A DNA stretch of 58,903 bases from Candidatus Aquidulcis sp. (GTDB taxonomy: Bacteria; Chloroflexota; Anaerolineae; Anaerolineales; UBA4823): contig DYIZ01000016.1 in the NCBI GenBank assembly GCA_020723385.1, positions 1 through 58,903 on the forward strand. The letters are read 5' to 3'. Below, one piece after another: positions 34,616 to 42,252 of this stretch. Position 1 is the first letter of the stretch. Each line of letters begins with the position of its first letter. The notes beneath the pieces were generated by a model, which saw only the letters and a program-made list of their open reading frames with translations, made no database searches and was not told the origin of the DNA. The position numbers and the translations under genes are program-made.

Positions 34616-34686
34616 CGTACACCAGTATATATACCCAATTTGGATAATAATCGTTATAATTAGAAATTCCGGGCGCTATCAAGTTT

Positions 34687-36165
34687 GTGAATAGAGTGGT
34701 AACGATGATGAATCTAGAATATCGCTGGCTCGATGAATACTTCGACACGGTTCACCAATATACTTGGATACTCGATCCACGCGGAAAAGTGGTCAGAGCG
34801 AACCATGCCGTGCAAAAATTAACCGGTCTTTCCCAGGAAGCCATGGCTGGCATCCCATTATGGTCAATGCCCTGGACAGGACTCACCAGACAGGATAAGC
34901 AGACTATCAAATGGGTGGTCAATCAGGCTGTCAAAGGTAGAATGGCAGGTCATGAGTTAGAAATCCACCACAGAGGCCAGCCAGGCATAATTATCAACTT
35001 ATCCCTCAAGCCAATATTATTCGAAACAGGGGAAATCAAGTTTATCGTTGCTGAAGGATACGATATTACCGCCTATAAACGCACATCCGAAGCCTTGAAT
35101 CAAAGCGAAGCGCGGTTTAAAACGATTTTCGATAAGGCAGGCATTGGAATTTTGATCAAAGACATTAATGGGAAGATGCTCGACTGCAACCCGGCTTTCC
35201 ATTCGATGTTAGGCTACACGATTGATGAATTGAAGCAACTCGATTATTTAGAAATCACGCACCCACTGGATAAAAAACTCAGCCGGAAGTTATTCAACGA
35301 ACTGGTGAATGGCAAACGAAAGAGTTATTTCATCGAGAAACGATACCTCCATAAAGACGGACAATCAATCTGGGCGCGACTCACCGCTTCCCTGGTTCTC
35401 GAGCCTGATCACCAGGCGCAATTTGTCATCGCGATGGTCGAAAATATAACTGCGCAGAAAGAAATCGAAACCGAGCTGGTTGAATTGCAACAGCGTCTGA
35501 TGCAGGGCCGTGAAATGGAGCGTCTCCGCTTAGCTCAAGAACTCCATGATGGGCCATTGCAGGAAATAATAGGCGTGACTTACCAGGTTCAGGAATTGGA
35601 AGATACAACCACGGAAAATGCGATCCGCGAGCAGCTCCAGGCCGCCCATACCGCCCTCAATCAACTTACAAGGTCGCTGCGAACAATTTGCGGAGAGTTG
35701 AGACCTCCGACATTGGTCCCCTTTGGGCTGGAAAAAACCATAAAATCTCACGCCGGGCAATTCCAGGCAACTCATCCAGATTTGACAATCAATTTGGATT
35801 TGGCCCATGATGGTCAATCTCTATCCGAACAGGTTCGCATTGTTCTGTTTCGCATTTATCAGGAAGCGCTAAACAACATCCTGCGTCACGCACAAGCCAG
35901 TAAAGTGCAGATTCGCTTCAGTCAAGAGGAAGAGCGCGCTATCCTGGAAATACAAGATGACGGAACAGGGTTCGAGCTGCCAAACCGCTGGATTAAGCTG
36001 GCGCGCAATGGTCACCTTGGCCTTGTCGGTTCCATGGAACGCGCCAAAGAGGTCGGTGGCAATCTGGAAATACTGACAAAACCCGGCAAAGGCACGATCA
36101 TTCGAGCTATTGTTCCCCTTCACGATGAATCGTTTCATCCTGCGGGCCAGGAGGAAAAGTCATGA
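34687..36165 (+). CDS. NarL-family sensor histidine kinase with two PAS domains
   Basis: The 492-residue kinase has no transmembrane segment. PAS 1 spans about residues 15-130, PAS 2 about 140-260 (ARFKTIFDKAGIGILIKDINGKMLDCNPAFHSMLGY and a PAC-like MVENITAQKE). A HisKA_3 domain follows (ERLRLAQELHDGPLQEI, phospho-acceptor His) and then HATPase_c (EALNNILRHAQASKVQIRF, DDGTGFELP, GHLGLVGSMERAKEVGG). The start is GTG 34687; ATG codons at 34705 and 34708 are alternatives. Its stop overlaps the response-regulator start (ATGA), so they form a cognate pair. Confidence 0.92.
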   Translation: MNRVVTMMNLEYRWLDEYFDTVHQYTWILDPRGKVVRANHAVQKLTGLSQEAMAGIPLWSMPWTGLTRQDKQTIKWVVNQAVKGRMAGHELEIHHRGQPGIIINLSLKPILFETGEIKFIVAEGYDITAYKRTSEALNQSEARFKTIFDKAGIGILIKDINGKMLDCNPAFHSMLGYTIDELKQLDYLEITHPLDKKLSRKLFNELVNGKRKSYFIEKRYLHKDGQSIWARLTASLVLEPDHQAQFVIAMVENITAQKEIETELVELQQRLMQGREMERLRLAQELHDGPLQEIIGVTYQVQELEDTTTENAIREQLQAAHTALNQLTRSLRTICGELRPPTLVPFGLEKTIKSHAGQFQATHPDLTINLDLAHDGQSLSEQVRIVLFRIYQEALNNILRHAQASKVQIRFSQEEERAILEIQDDGTGFELPNRWIKLARNGHLGLVGSMERAKEVGGNLEILTKPGKGTIIRAIVPLHDESFHPAGQEEKS

Positions 36166-36794
36166 GTCCCATCCGAGTTTTACTGGTAGACGACCATCCC
36201 GTAGTTCGCAGTGGACTGCGCGGCATGGTGGAAAAAGCCGTAGATATCGAAATGGTGGGCGAAGCATCCAACGGCGGAGAAGCTTTACAAATGGTCGAAG
36301 AGACCCACCCAGACGTGATACTGTTGGATATGGAGTTGCCCGATATTCAAGGCGCCCAGGTGGCGCGACAGGTGCAGCAGCTCTATCCGAAGGTTAAAAT
36401 ACTGGCGCTGAGCGCTCACGATGATTCTGTATATGTCCGTGAGCTTCTTGAATTGGGGGCGGCCGGATACCTGATGAAAGAAGAAGCCCCGGAAGCAATT
36501 ATTGATGCAATCAGAGGCATAGCTCACGGAGAACGAGGCTGGGTCAGCCGGCGCATTGCCGCCCAAATGGCTTCCTGGGTGGAAGTTGGTGAACAAAGCA
36601 AGATGAAATTGACCACGCGGGAACATGAGGTTCTTCGCTTGATTGTCCGGGGAAAGACCAACCAGGCGATAGCACTTGACTTGAGTATCAGCGAGAAAAC
36701 CGTCGAGAAATACATCAGCGCAATTTTCGCCAAACTAAACGTTGCCTCCAGGGTCGAAGCGGCGGTTCATGCGGTGCAAGAGGGATTGATTTAA
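36162..36794 (+). CDS. NarL/FixJ-family response regulator (receiver + LuxR HTH)
   Basis: A 210-residue regulator. The receiver has DDHPVVRSGL (acidic pocket), VILLDMELPD (phospho-acceptor Asp), and LSAHDD. The LuxR-type HTH at about 145-205 reads KLTTREHEVLRLIVRGKTNQAIALDLSISEKTVEKYISAIFAKLNV. It is coupled to the PAS kinase by a 4-bp overlap. It is the best candidate to bind the tandem GGR-N4-YCC sites at four nearby promoters; that link is inference. Confidence 0.95.
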   Translation: MSPIRVLLVDDHPVVRSGLRGMVEKAVDIEMVGEASNGGEALQMVEETHPDVILLDMELPDIQGAQVARQVQQLYPKVKILALSAHDDSVYVRELLELGAAGYLMKEEAPEAIIDAIRGIAHGERGWVSRRIAAQMASWVEVGEQSKMKLTTREHEVLRLIVRGKTNQAIALDLSISEKTVEKYISAIFAKLNVASRVEAAVHAVQEGLI

Positions 36795-36804
36795 ATTCAA
36801 GGTA

Positions 36805-36868
36805 GGAATATCCCTATGCTTTATTTAGGGTTATCCGGGCTTGAAATGCCATACCCATCGCATATAAT
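36805..36868 (+). promoter_or_regulatory. Promoter of the stand-alone receiver gene with tandem GGR-N4-YCC sites
   Basis: Site 1 GGA-ATAT-CCC (36805-36814) and site 2 GGG-TTAT-CCG (36828-36837) are centred 23 bp apart. TTGAAA (36841-36846) and TATAAT (36863-36868, 16-bp spacer) follow. This is the best sigma-70-like promoter in the window. Confidence 0.75.
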
Positions 36869-36954
36869 GACAGTGAATACTAAAGACTTTGGTCGGCAGA
36901 AGAATGAATTGCTGTCATTTCCAGCACAGCAGAGAATCCCTTCTGCATAAGAAC

Positions 36955-36986
36955 CCTAACCCGCATAAAGCAGAATAGCTATAACC
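36955..36986. repeat. 32-bp leader repeat, copy A
   Basis: CCTAACCCGCATAAAGC and the next 15 bp match, in reverse complement, 55024-55055 with two mismatches. Both copies lie in 5' leaders, here of the stand-alone receiver gene. Confidence 0.8.
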
Positions 36987-37061
36987 TGAATCTTGAAATT
37001 CATGCTTTTTCTGCACAGATCGCATGGGTCAGGCCTTATATATCGATTGCAGGCGCATCTA

Positions 37062-37490
37062 ATGTTACCAACAATAACCCAAGTGGTAATTGCGGAAGAT
37101 AACGAGTTTGTGCGGAGGGGGATACGCAAATTACTCGACAAGGCAGCAGACATCCAGGTGGTCGGTGAAGCGAAGAATGGTTTGGAAGCTTTACGCCTGG
37201 TGAATGATCTGCTGCCCAATATTTTGCTGCTGGATGTTGAAATGCCCTTCGTCAACGGTATCGAAGTTGCTCGCCAGCTAAACAGAACCAGTAAAGGGGT
37301 CCGTATCTTGGTATTGAGTGCTTACGATGATCAGGAATATATTCAAGAAATGCTGGCAAATGGCGCCTCTGGATATTTGATCAAGGATGAGGCGCCCGAA
37401 CGAATTGTTGAGGCCGTGCGGGGTGTCGCACAAGGTGAGACCGGCTGGGTCAGCCCACAGGTTAAAGCAAAACTGATAAAAAAACGGTGA
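37062..37490 (+). CDS. Stand-alone response-regulator receiver domain
   Basis: A 142-residue protein containing only a receiver: AEDNEFVRRGIRKLL (acidic pocket), ILLLDVEMPFVNG (phospho-acceptor Asp), VLSAYDD, and a C-terminal ETGWVSPQVKAKLIKKR. The end matches the linker that precedes the HTH in the 210-residue neighbour, so it looks like a NarL-type regulator that lost its DNA-binding domain, or a CheY-like partner. The start at 37062 begins the conserved domain; no clear SD. Confidence 0.88.
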   Translation: MLPTITQVVIAEDNEFVRRGIRKLLDKAADIQVVGEAKNGLEALRLVNDLLPNILLLDVEMPFVNGIEVARQLNRTSKGVRILVLSAYDDQEYIQEMLANGASGYLIKDEAPERIVEAVRGVAQGETGWVSPQVKAKLIKKR

Positions 37491-37563
37491 TCGCCAGCGC
37501 ATTGGCGATAGCTGCCGCCCTCCGTAAGATGCGCTCAACAATTCCTTCGAGAAACTCAAAGAA

Positions 37564-37600
37564 AGCGGCGCGCCAGAGATGGCGCGCCGCTGTTTATTGT
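37564..37600. terminator. Terminator after the receiver gene
   Basis: AGCGGCGCGCCA (37564-37575) pairs perfectly with TGGCGCGCCGCT (37580-37591), followed by GTTTATTGTTT. Confidence 0.85.
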
Positions 37601-37610
37601 TTCCCCGGAT

Positions 37611-37649
37611 TGCGGGCTTCAGCCCGCAAACTGGCAGGCTAAAGCCTGC
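37611..37649. repeat. Two short palindromes (TGCGGGCTTCAGCCCGCA, GCAGGCTAAAGCCTGC)
   Basis: Adjacent palindromes at 37611-37628 and 37634-37649 in the gap between convergent genes. They look like dispersed repeats; the strong terminator lies before them. Confidence 0.75.
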
Positions 37650-37668
37650 ACTCCAGAGTAGATGAGAG

Positions 37669-40600
37669 CTACCGTTTCACTACCGGCAGGTAAACCCTGT
37701 ACTGCGGAGCGATCACGGCAGTTGTCGTGGCGGTGGTTGTGGCGGCCACGCCGCTGTCCAGCGATGAGGTGACCGTGAGGGTGGCGACATCGTCATCGCC
37801 ATCCGCTGCGCCAGCCGGGATGACAACCACGACTGTGACGATCACAGTATCACCCGCTCCCACCGGGCCGGTGCTCAGCCCGCCGGGCAGGGTCGCCGTC
37901 CATACACCGGTTACCGCCAGGGTAAAGGTGTCGGTGTAGTTGCCCTGGTTGGTCACCGTAAAGGTATAGGTGACTACTTCACCGGGGAGGGCATCGCCAG
38001 TCTGTGCGGCGCTCACAGCAACCGCCGGTTCGGCGCCGGCATAAGTCGTGCCGGTGGCTTCGGCGCTGCCGCCCAGCGAGCCGGTGGCCGTCAGGGTGAA
38101 GGTATCGCTGGCGAGGATGACCGCATCCAGCGGGTCTGGCGGGATGGTCACGCTCACCGTGAAGGTGATCGTTTCCTGGGGGTCGAGCATTCCGGTGCTG
38201 AGCGGCGCATCGGTCGCCCACAGGTTGCCGGCGACATCCAACGAGAAGGACTGCGCCGCGGGAGCCGTATTGGTGATGGTCAGAACGTGATTTACCGTCT
38301 CGCCGGGGCCGCCCGTGTGGGCCTGCGCCGCTGGGGAAAGTTCCACACCCAGGGACGGGTCGGCGGTGGTCACGCCGTGCGTGGTCAGTGTGATTCCGGG
38401 AATATCGGCTGATTGGGCGGTAAGGGTGAACTCACTCGAGCCAGTCGCATCCCCCGGGACATCCACCCGCACATCAATCGTCGCGGCAGACCCACCGGTG
38501 ACTGTGATCGTTGTCGGGCCGAGGATCGCCGCCGGCCAATCGCTCGTTGTCACATCGAGGGTGTATGTATCATCAGCGCCGTCGTTTTCGAGCGTGAAGG
38601 TATGCGTCACCGGAACTCCCGGAAGCGTCGTCAGGTCGGTATCCGGGCCGAGTGAAGCGGTGGGGGTGCAGGCAGTCACGGAGACATCGTCCACGTACCA
38701 GCCTTCCAGCCCGATGGCGTTGTTCGTGCCCATACGGTAGCGTATAGCCACCGTTTGACCAGCGTAGGCGCTCAAATCTGCGACGGTCTCGAACCAGTTC
38801 TGCGTGTTGCCGCACCAGGCATTCAGGCCCGACAGGGGGTTGCCGGTTCCCGAAGCGATGGCGCCATCGTAAGGATTGGTAAGAAGCTGGCCTTCGAGCT
38901 GTGTCCAGCTTTGGCCGCCATTGGTCGTGACTTCGATGATGCCGCCATCGTAACAGCCGCCGGTGCGGTTCTCGATCTTCTGATAATCCCAAAAGCGCAG
39001 TGTAACCGGGGTCTGACCTGCGGGTAGAATGAGTGCAGGCGTTTCCAGCCACTGATCGCTGACAATGGATTTGTCAACAGCCTTGAAAGAGTTGGGGAGA
39101 CTGTGACGACGTTGGCTGTTCAAGGCCCAGGTGTCTTCGATCCCGCCATGCAGCCAGCCGGGATCGCCCGCGTCGAAGTTTTCACTCAGCAGGGTGACAG
39201 AGGTTGACCCCATGGCGCATTGACCGACGCCTGCCGAGGTCAGGAAGCGGTAAGCAATGGAATACGCGCCGTCGCCGCAGGTGTTGGCAGCCAGCACGCG
39301 CCAGTAATAGATCGTGTTCGCAGCCAGCGCCGCGCCGGGGGTATAGGCGTTGGTCGTCAACCCCGAAGCGGATTCGACGATGTTGGTAAAGCCCGCGTCG
39401 GTCGCGATCTCGATCGTGTAGTTTTTCGCCTGGCCGGCAGCCAGCCAGGTGAAGGTGGGCAGAACCGGAACATCGCGGGCTTCATCGGACGGGTAGGTCA
39501 GATCGGGGATGGCGGGCAGGTCGGTGAACAATTCCAGCCCGACGGTAGCCGTGTGAACCTGCGTCACAGCCACGCCGACGATATCAATACTGTAGCTGCC
39601 CGGTGTACCGAGATTGGTGTCGGAGATGGTGAAATCGCTGGTGGTGGGCGGGGTGGCCGGGTTGGGGGTGAAGGCGCTGGTCGTCCCGGCGGGTGTGCCG
39701 TATGCCGTAAGCGCAACAGGCTGATTGAAGCCCATCACCTGCCCGAGGGTGATGGTGTAGCTGGCTTCGGTCGGGGCGCAGATGCTCTGCGTCGCGGGAT
39801 CGGCGCTGATGGTGAAATCTGCGCCGAAGATGCAGTTCGAGCAAACCAGTGCGAAATCCTGGTCGGTGGTGTCGCCGTTGTAGACGACGCCGTCGCCGGC
39901 AATGTTGATCGCATCAATCGTGATCGTAGCCGATGCGCCGCCTGGGGTCTGGATGAACACGTTTTCGAGGTTGTTCAGCGTATCGGCGCTGCCGCCCGTG
40001 GCAGACCAGCCGCCGCTGAAGACATTGCCTTTGTAGGTGTTAGCGCCGTTGACCACAGTCAGGTTGAGATTGTTCACCAGGGCGGGATTGGCGCCCACTG
40101 CACCAGCGGCATCTGCCCAGGCCACTGTGACCTTCAGGGGCTGGCCGGGGTCTGCGACGCCCACGGTCAGCGTCCAGGTTTCGCCGCTGTTGTGGAACAC
40201 AGTTTCCTGGTCGCGGTAGATGCGGTCGGCGTCGGGATCGAACAGGTTGCCCAGGTTGACGCGGCCCCAGCCTTCGTTGGCGTTGGGGATATCGTGCGTG
40301 CTCATGTCCACTGCGGAGTTGACCAGCAGGGCTTTGGCCATTTCAGGGCTGGGAGTGGCTCCACTGTTGAAGCCGCGCCACCACTGGGTGAGCAGCACCA
40401 CCGCGCCGGAAACGTGCGGCGATGCCATGCTCGTGCCGGAGCAGTAGGCATACATATTGTTCGTGCCGGAGATGGAAGTGGAGCAATCGCCGCCTTCATC
40501 GTTGCGGGTGGATGCAATTTGCTCACCGGGTGCGGTAATTGTGGGCACCCAGCGGCCATCCACCGCAGGGCCGCGGCTGCTGAAGCTGGAGATGTTGTCA

Positions 40601-42102
40601 ATATTGCCGACCCGGTAGTTAATCGAGCTGGCGACGACGATCAGGTTTTTGGCTTCTTTCGGGGCGGTGAGGGTGTGCGCGCTGGGGCCAGAGTTCCCTG
40701 CTGAGAAGACCTCGATAAACGGCTCGGCAGCCGCGGCGGTATCGAAGTTGCCATCCAACACCATCAGGTCATGCGTGCGCTCGGAGGCTTGATAACCATG
40801 GTTGGTGCCTTCGCCGGTAGTCCACGAGTTGTTGCCGCCGATAGCGCCGCCCAGCACCGCACGTTTCGAGTGTTCCTGCCAGCCGCCCGAAGGAGGCCAG
40901 GATGTGCCGGAGCCAGAGTTCATAGCGAAGAAATGCACCGCCGGGGCCACGCCCAGGCCGTACAGGTAGCCGTTGGCGTCGGTGTAGCCCGCCGTCGCGT
41001 CACCGCCGACGATGCCGGAAACGTGCGTGCCATGCCCGCCGCCAAAGGCGCTGGAGCAGTCGGAGCCAGGCTCACCGGGGTAAGAACACGCCCCCGGGAA
41101 GTCGTACCCGCCGACAATGTGAGATCCCAGGTCGGGGTGATCGTAATCCACGCCCGAATCGATGATCGCCCAGATGACGTTATCGCCGTCCAGGCCCAGG
41201 CCGTTCAGCCAGGTGTTGTAGCCCGTGAAGGGCACAGAGGGCGTTCCGGTGTAATTGCCCGCGATGATCTGGGAAGACATCTCGTCTTCCATCACCGGCG
41301 TGGGGTAAGAATATCCCATCCAAAGCACCGTATTCAACCGGGCAACATCCTCGATTGAGGCGGCGTTCAACTGGACGACGGCCTCATAGAAGGCTTTGTC
41401 TGGCTGGGCGGGGAAATACTGGACGATGCTCGCCCCCAGGCTGGCGAGGGTGTCGAGCGTGGCGGCGACGTTGCCATCGTTGTAGAACATCACGTCCACG
41501 TTTTTGATCTGCCCGGCGAGGCCTTTCAGATCGGCGTTGATCTTGTATGCCGGGTGAAAATCGCCCGCCCAGCGGACAAAGCCCAGGGCCGATGCGGTCT
41601 GAGCCTGCGAGGGAGTGGCCCACACGAGATAAGTCTCGAACGGGTAATATTGCAAGACGGTCATACCGGTTTCGGACAGACGCGCCAGCCACTCATCTTT
41701 CGTGGGGCCGACGATTTGCACCAGCCGGAAGCCAGCGACGTTCTCGTTAGCGCGTAAAGCCGCCGGTAAGCTGGGTTCGCCATCGGCGATGGGGTCGAAG
41801 GCATAATCCAAGACGCGCACCTGCCCGGCATCGGGGGCATCCTCGAACGGGATGCCGCTGGCGGCCAGGGCTGCGTAGTCGGCGTTGTTCAATTCCAGCC
41901 AGCGAAACGCGCCGTAATCGAGGCTCAATGCGGGCGTGAGGCCCAGGCTGGCAAGCTGGACGCCGGCGGAGGCCGGCAGATGCACGAAGTGACTGCCGGT
42001 TGGCCCGGCGGAGAGCACAGAGGCTCCCACCAGGAGGTTAGGGACGATCAAGGTGACGATCGCTGCGATGGAAAAAGCTTTGAAAAGGGTACGCAGGTTC
42101 AC
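37669..42102 (-). CDS. Large secreted subtilisin-like (S8) protease with beta-sandwich repeats
   Basis: A 1477-residue exported protease starting at a GTG with AGAGGAG upstream. The signal peptide spans about residues 1-32. The S8 catalytic triad is visible at D315 (IIDSGVDYDHPDL), H357 (GGGHGTHVSG) and S558 (CSGTSMASPHVSGA). C-terminal to this lie a fibronectin-III-like unit (about 890-960), a MAM/immune-inhibitor-like beta-sandwich (about 985-1150, YVDDVSVTAC), three conserved DUF11/NEW3-like repeats (about 1155-1465) and the ending YRVYLPVVKR. It probably digests external protein. An isolated 23-bp perfect hairpin lies upstream of the gene. Confidence 0.93.
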   Translation of the reverse strand: MNLRTLFKAFSIAAIVTLIVPNLLVGASVLSAGPTGSHFVHLPASAGVQLASLGLTPALSLDYGAFRWLELNNADYAALAASGIPFEDAPDAGQVRVLDYAFDPIADGEPSLPAALRANENVAGFRLVQIVGPTKDEWLARLSETGMTVLQYYPFETYLVWATPSQAQTASALGFVRWAGDFHPAYKINADLKGLAGQIKNVDVMFYNDGNVAATLDTLASLGASIVQYFPAQPDKAFYEAVVQLNAASIEDVARLNTVLWMGYSYPTPVMEDEMSSQIIAGNYTGTPSVPFTGYNTWLNGLGLDGDNVIWAIIDSGVDYDHPDLGSHIVGGYDFPGACSYPGEPGSDCSSAFGGGHGTHVSGIVGGDATAGYTDANGYLYGLGVAPAVHFFAMNSGSGTSWPPSGGWQEHSKRAVLGGAIGGNNSWTTGEGTNHGYQASERTHDLMVLDGNFDTAAAAEPFIEVFSAGNSGPSAHTLTAPKEAKNLIVVASSINYRVGNIDNISSFSSRGPAVDGRWVPTITAPGEQIASTRNDEGGDCSTSISGTNNMYAYCSGTSMASPHVSGAVVLLTQWWRGFNSGATPSPEMAKALLVNSAVDMSTHDIPNANEGWGRVNLGNLFDPDADRIYRDQETVFHNSGETWTLTVGVADPGQPLKVTVAWADAAGAVGANPALVNNLNLTVVNGANTYKGNVFSGGWSATGGSADTLNNLENVFIQTPGGASATITIDAINIAGDGVVYNGDTTDQDFALVCSNCIFGADFTISADPATQSICAPTEASYTITLGQVMGFNQPVALTAYGTPAGTTSAFTPNPATPPTTSDFTISDTNLGTPGSYSIDIVGVAVTQVHTATVGLELFTDLPAIPDLTYPSDEARDVPVLPTFTWLAAGQAKNYTIEIATDAGFTNIVESASGLTTNAYTPGAALAANTIYYWRVLAANTCGDGAYSIAYRFLTSAGVGQCAMGSTSVTLLSENFDAGDPGWLHGGIEDTWALNSQRRHSLPNSFKAVDKSIVSDQWLETPALILPAGQTPVTLRFWDYQKIENRTGGCYDGGIIEVTTNGGQSWTQLEGQLLTNPYDGAIASGTGNPLSGLNAWCGNTQNWFETVADLSAYAGQTVAIRYRMGTNNAIGLEGWYVDDVSVTACTPTASLGPDTDLTTLPGVPVTHTFTLENDGADDTYTLDVTTSDWPAAILGPTTITVTGGSAATIDVRVDVPGDATGSSEFTLTAQSADIPGITLTTHGVTTADPSLGVELSPAAQAHTGGPGETVNHVLTITNTAPAAQSFSLDVAGNLWATDAPLSTGMLDPQETITFTVSVTIPPDPLDAVILASDTFTLTATGSLGGSAEATGTTYAGAEPAVAVSAAQTGDALPGEVVTYTFTVTNQGNYTDTFTLAVTGVWTATLPGGLSTGPVGAGDTVIVTVVVVIPAGAADGDDDVATLTVTSSLDSGVAATTTATTTAVIAPQYRVYLPVVKR

Positions 42103-42167
42103 AATTGGCTCCTCTACAGGGGATTGGGGTGGGGATTTTCAGCCGGCTAAGCCGGAATAAAACAGAA

Positions 42168-42215
42168 TGGAAGGATAGAAGGATGAAAACTGGTTTTCAT
42201 CCTTCTATCCTTCCA
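42168..42215. repeat. Perfect 23-bp hairpin of GGAAGGAT words
   Basis: The left arm (42168-42190) is fully complementary to the right arm (42193-42215). It is built from GAAGGAT units and lies between two minus-strand genes. It may act as a terminator for the YYY gene. Confidence 0.8.
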
Positions 42216-42252
42216 TCTTTTCATCTTGTGAATTTCGAGTTTCTCATCCACG

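Larger units (their letters stand above)
34154..34686. other. Intergenic region between divergent genes
   Basis: The 533-bp region holds the minus-strand promoter with tandem palindromes (34291-34355), a palindrome related to the one at 6101 (34391-34456) and the second MITE-like element (34474-34615). An AT-rich TATAAT near 34655 lies just upstream of the histidine kinase. Confidence 0.75.

Noticed and set aside
34640-34662. TTGGAT...TATAAT promoter for the PAS kinase
   Set aside because: The boxes are only 9 bp apart, too close for a sigma-70 promoter. The TATAAT may be real with another -35, but I could not identify one.
39220-40704. Long + strand open frame antisense to the subtilase
   Set aside because: High GC third positions of the protease gene leave long antisense frames. 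The product is low-complexity Gly/Arg/Val with no motif.
37670-42102. Split of the large protease into two genes
   Set aside because: The frame is uninterrupted from the GTG start to the stop, and the domain order (signal, S8, beta-sandwiches) is normal for this kind of protease.
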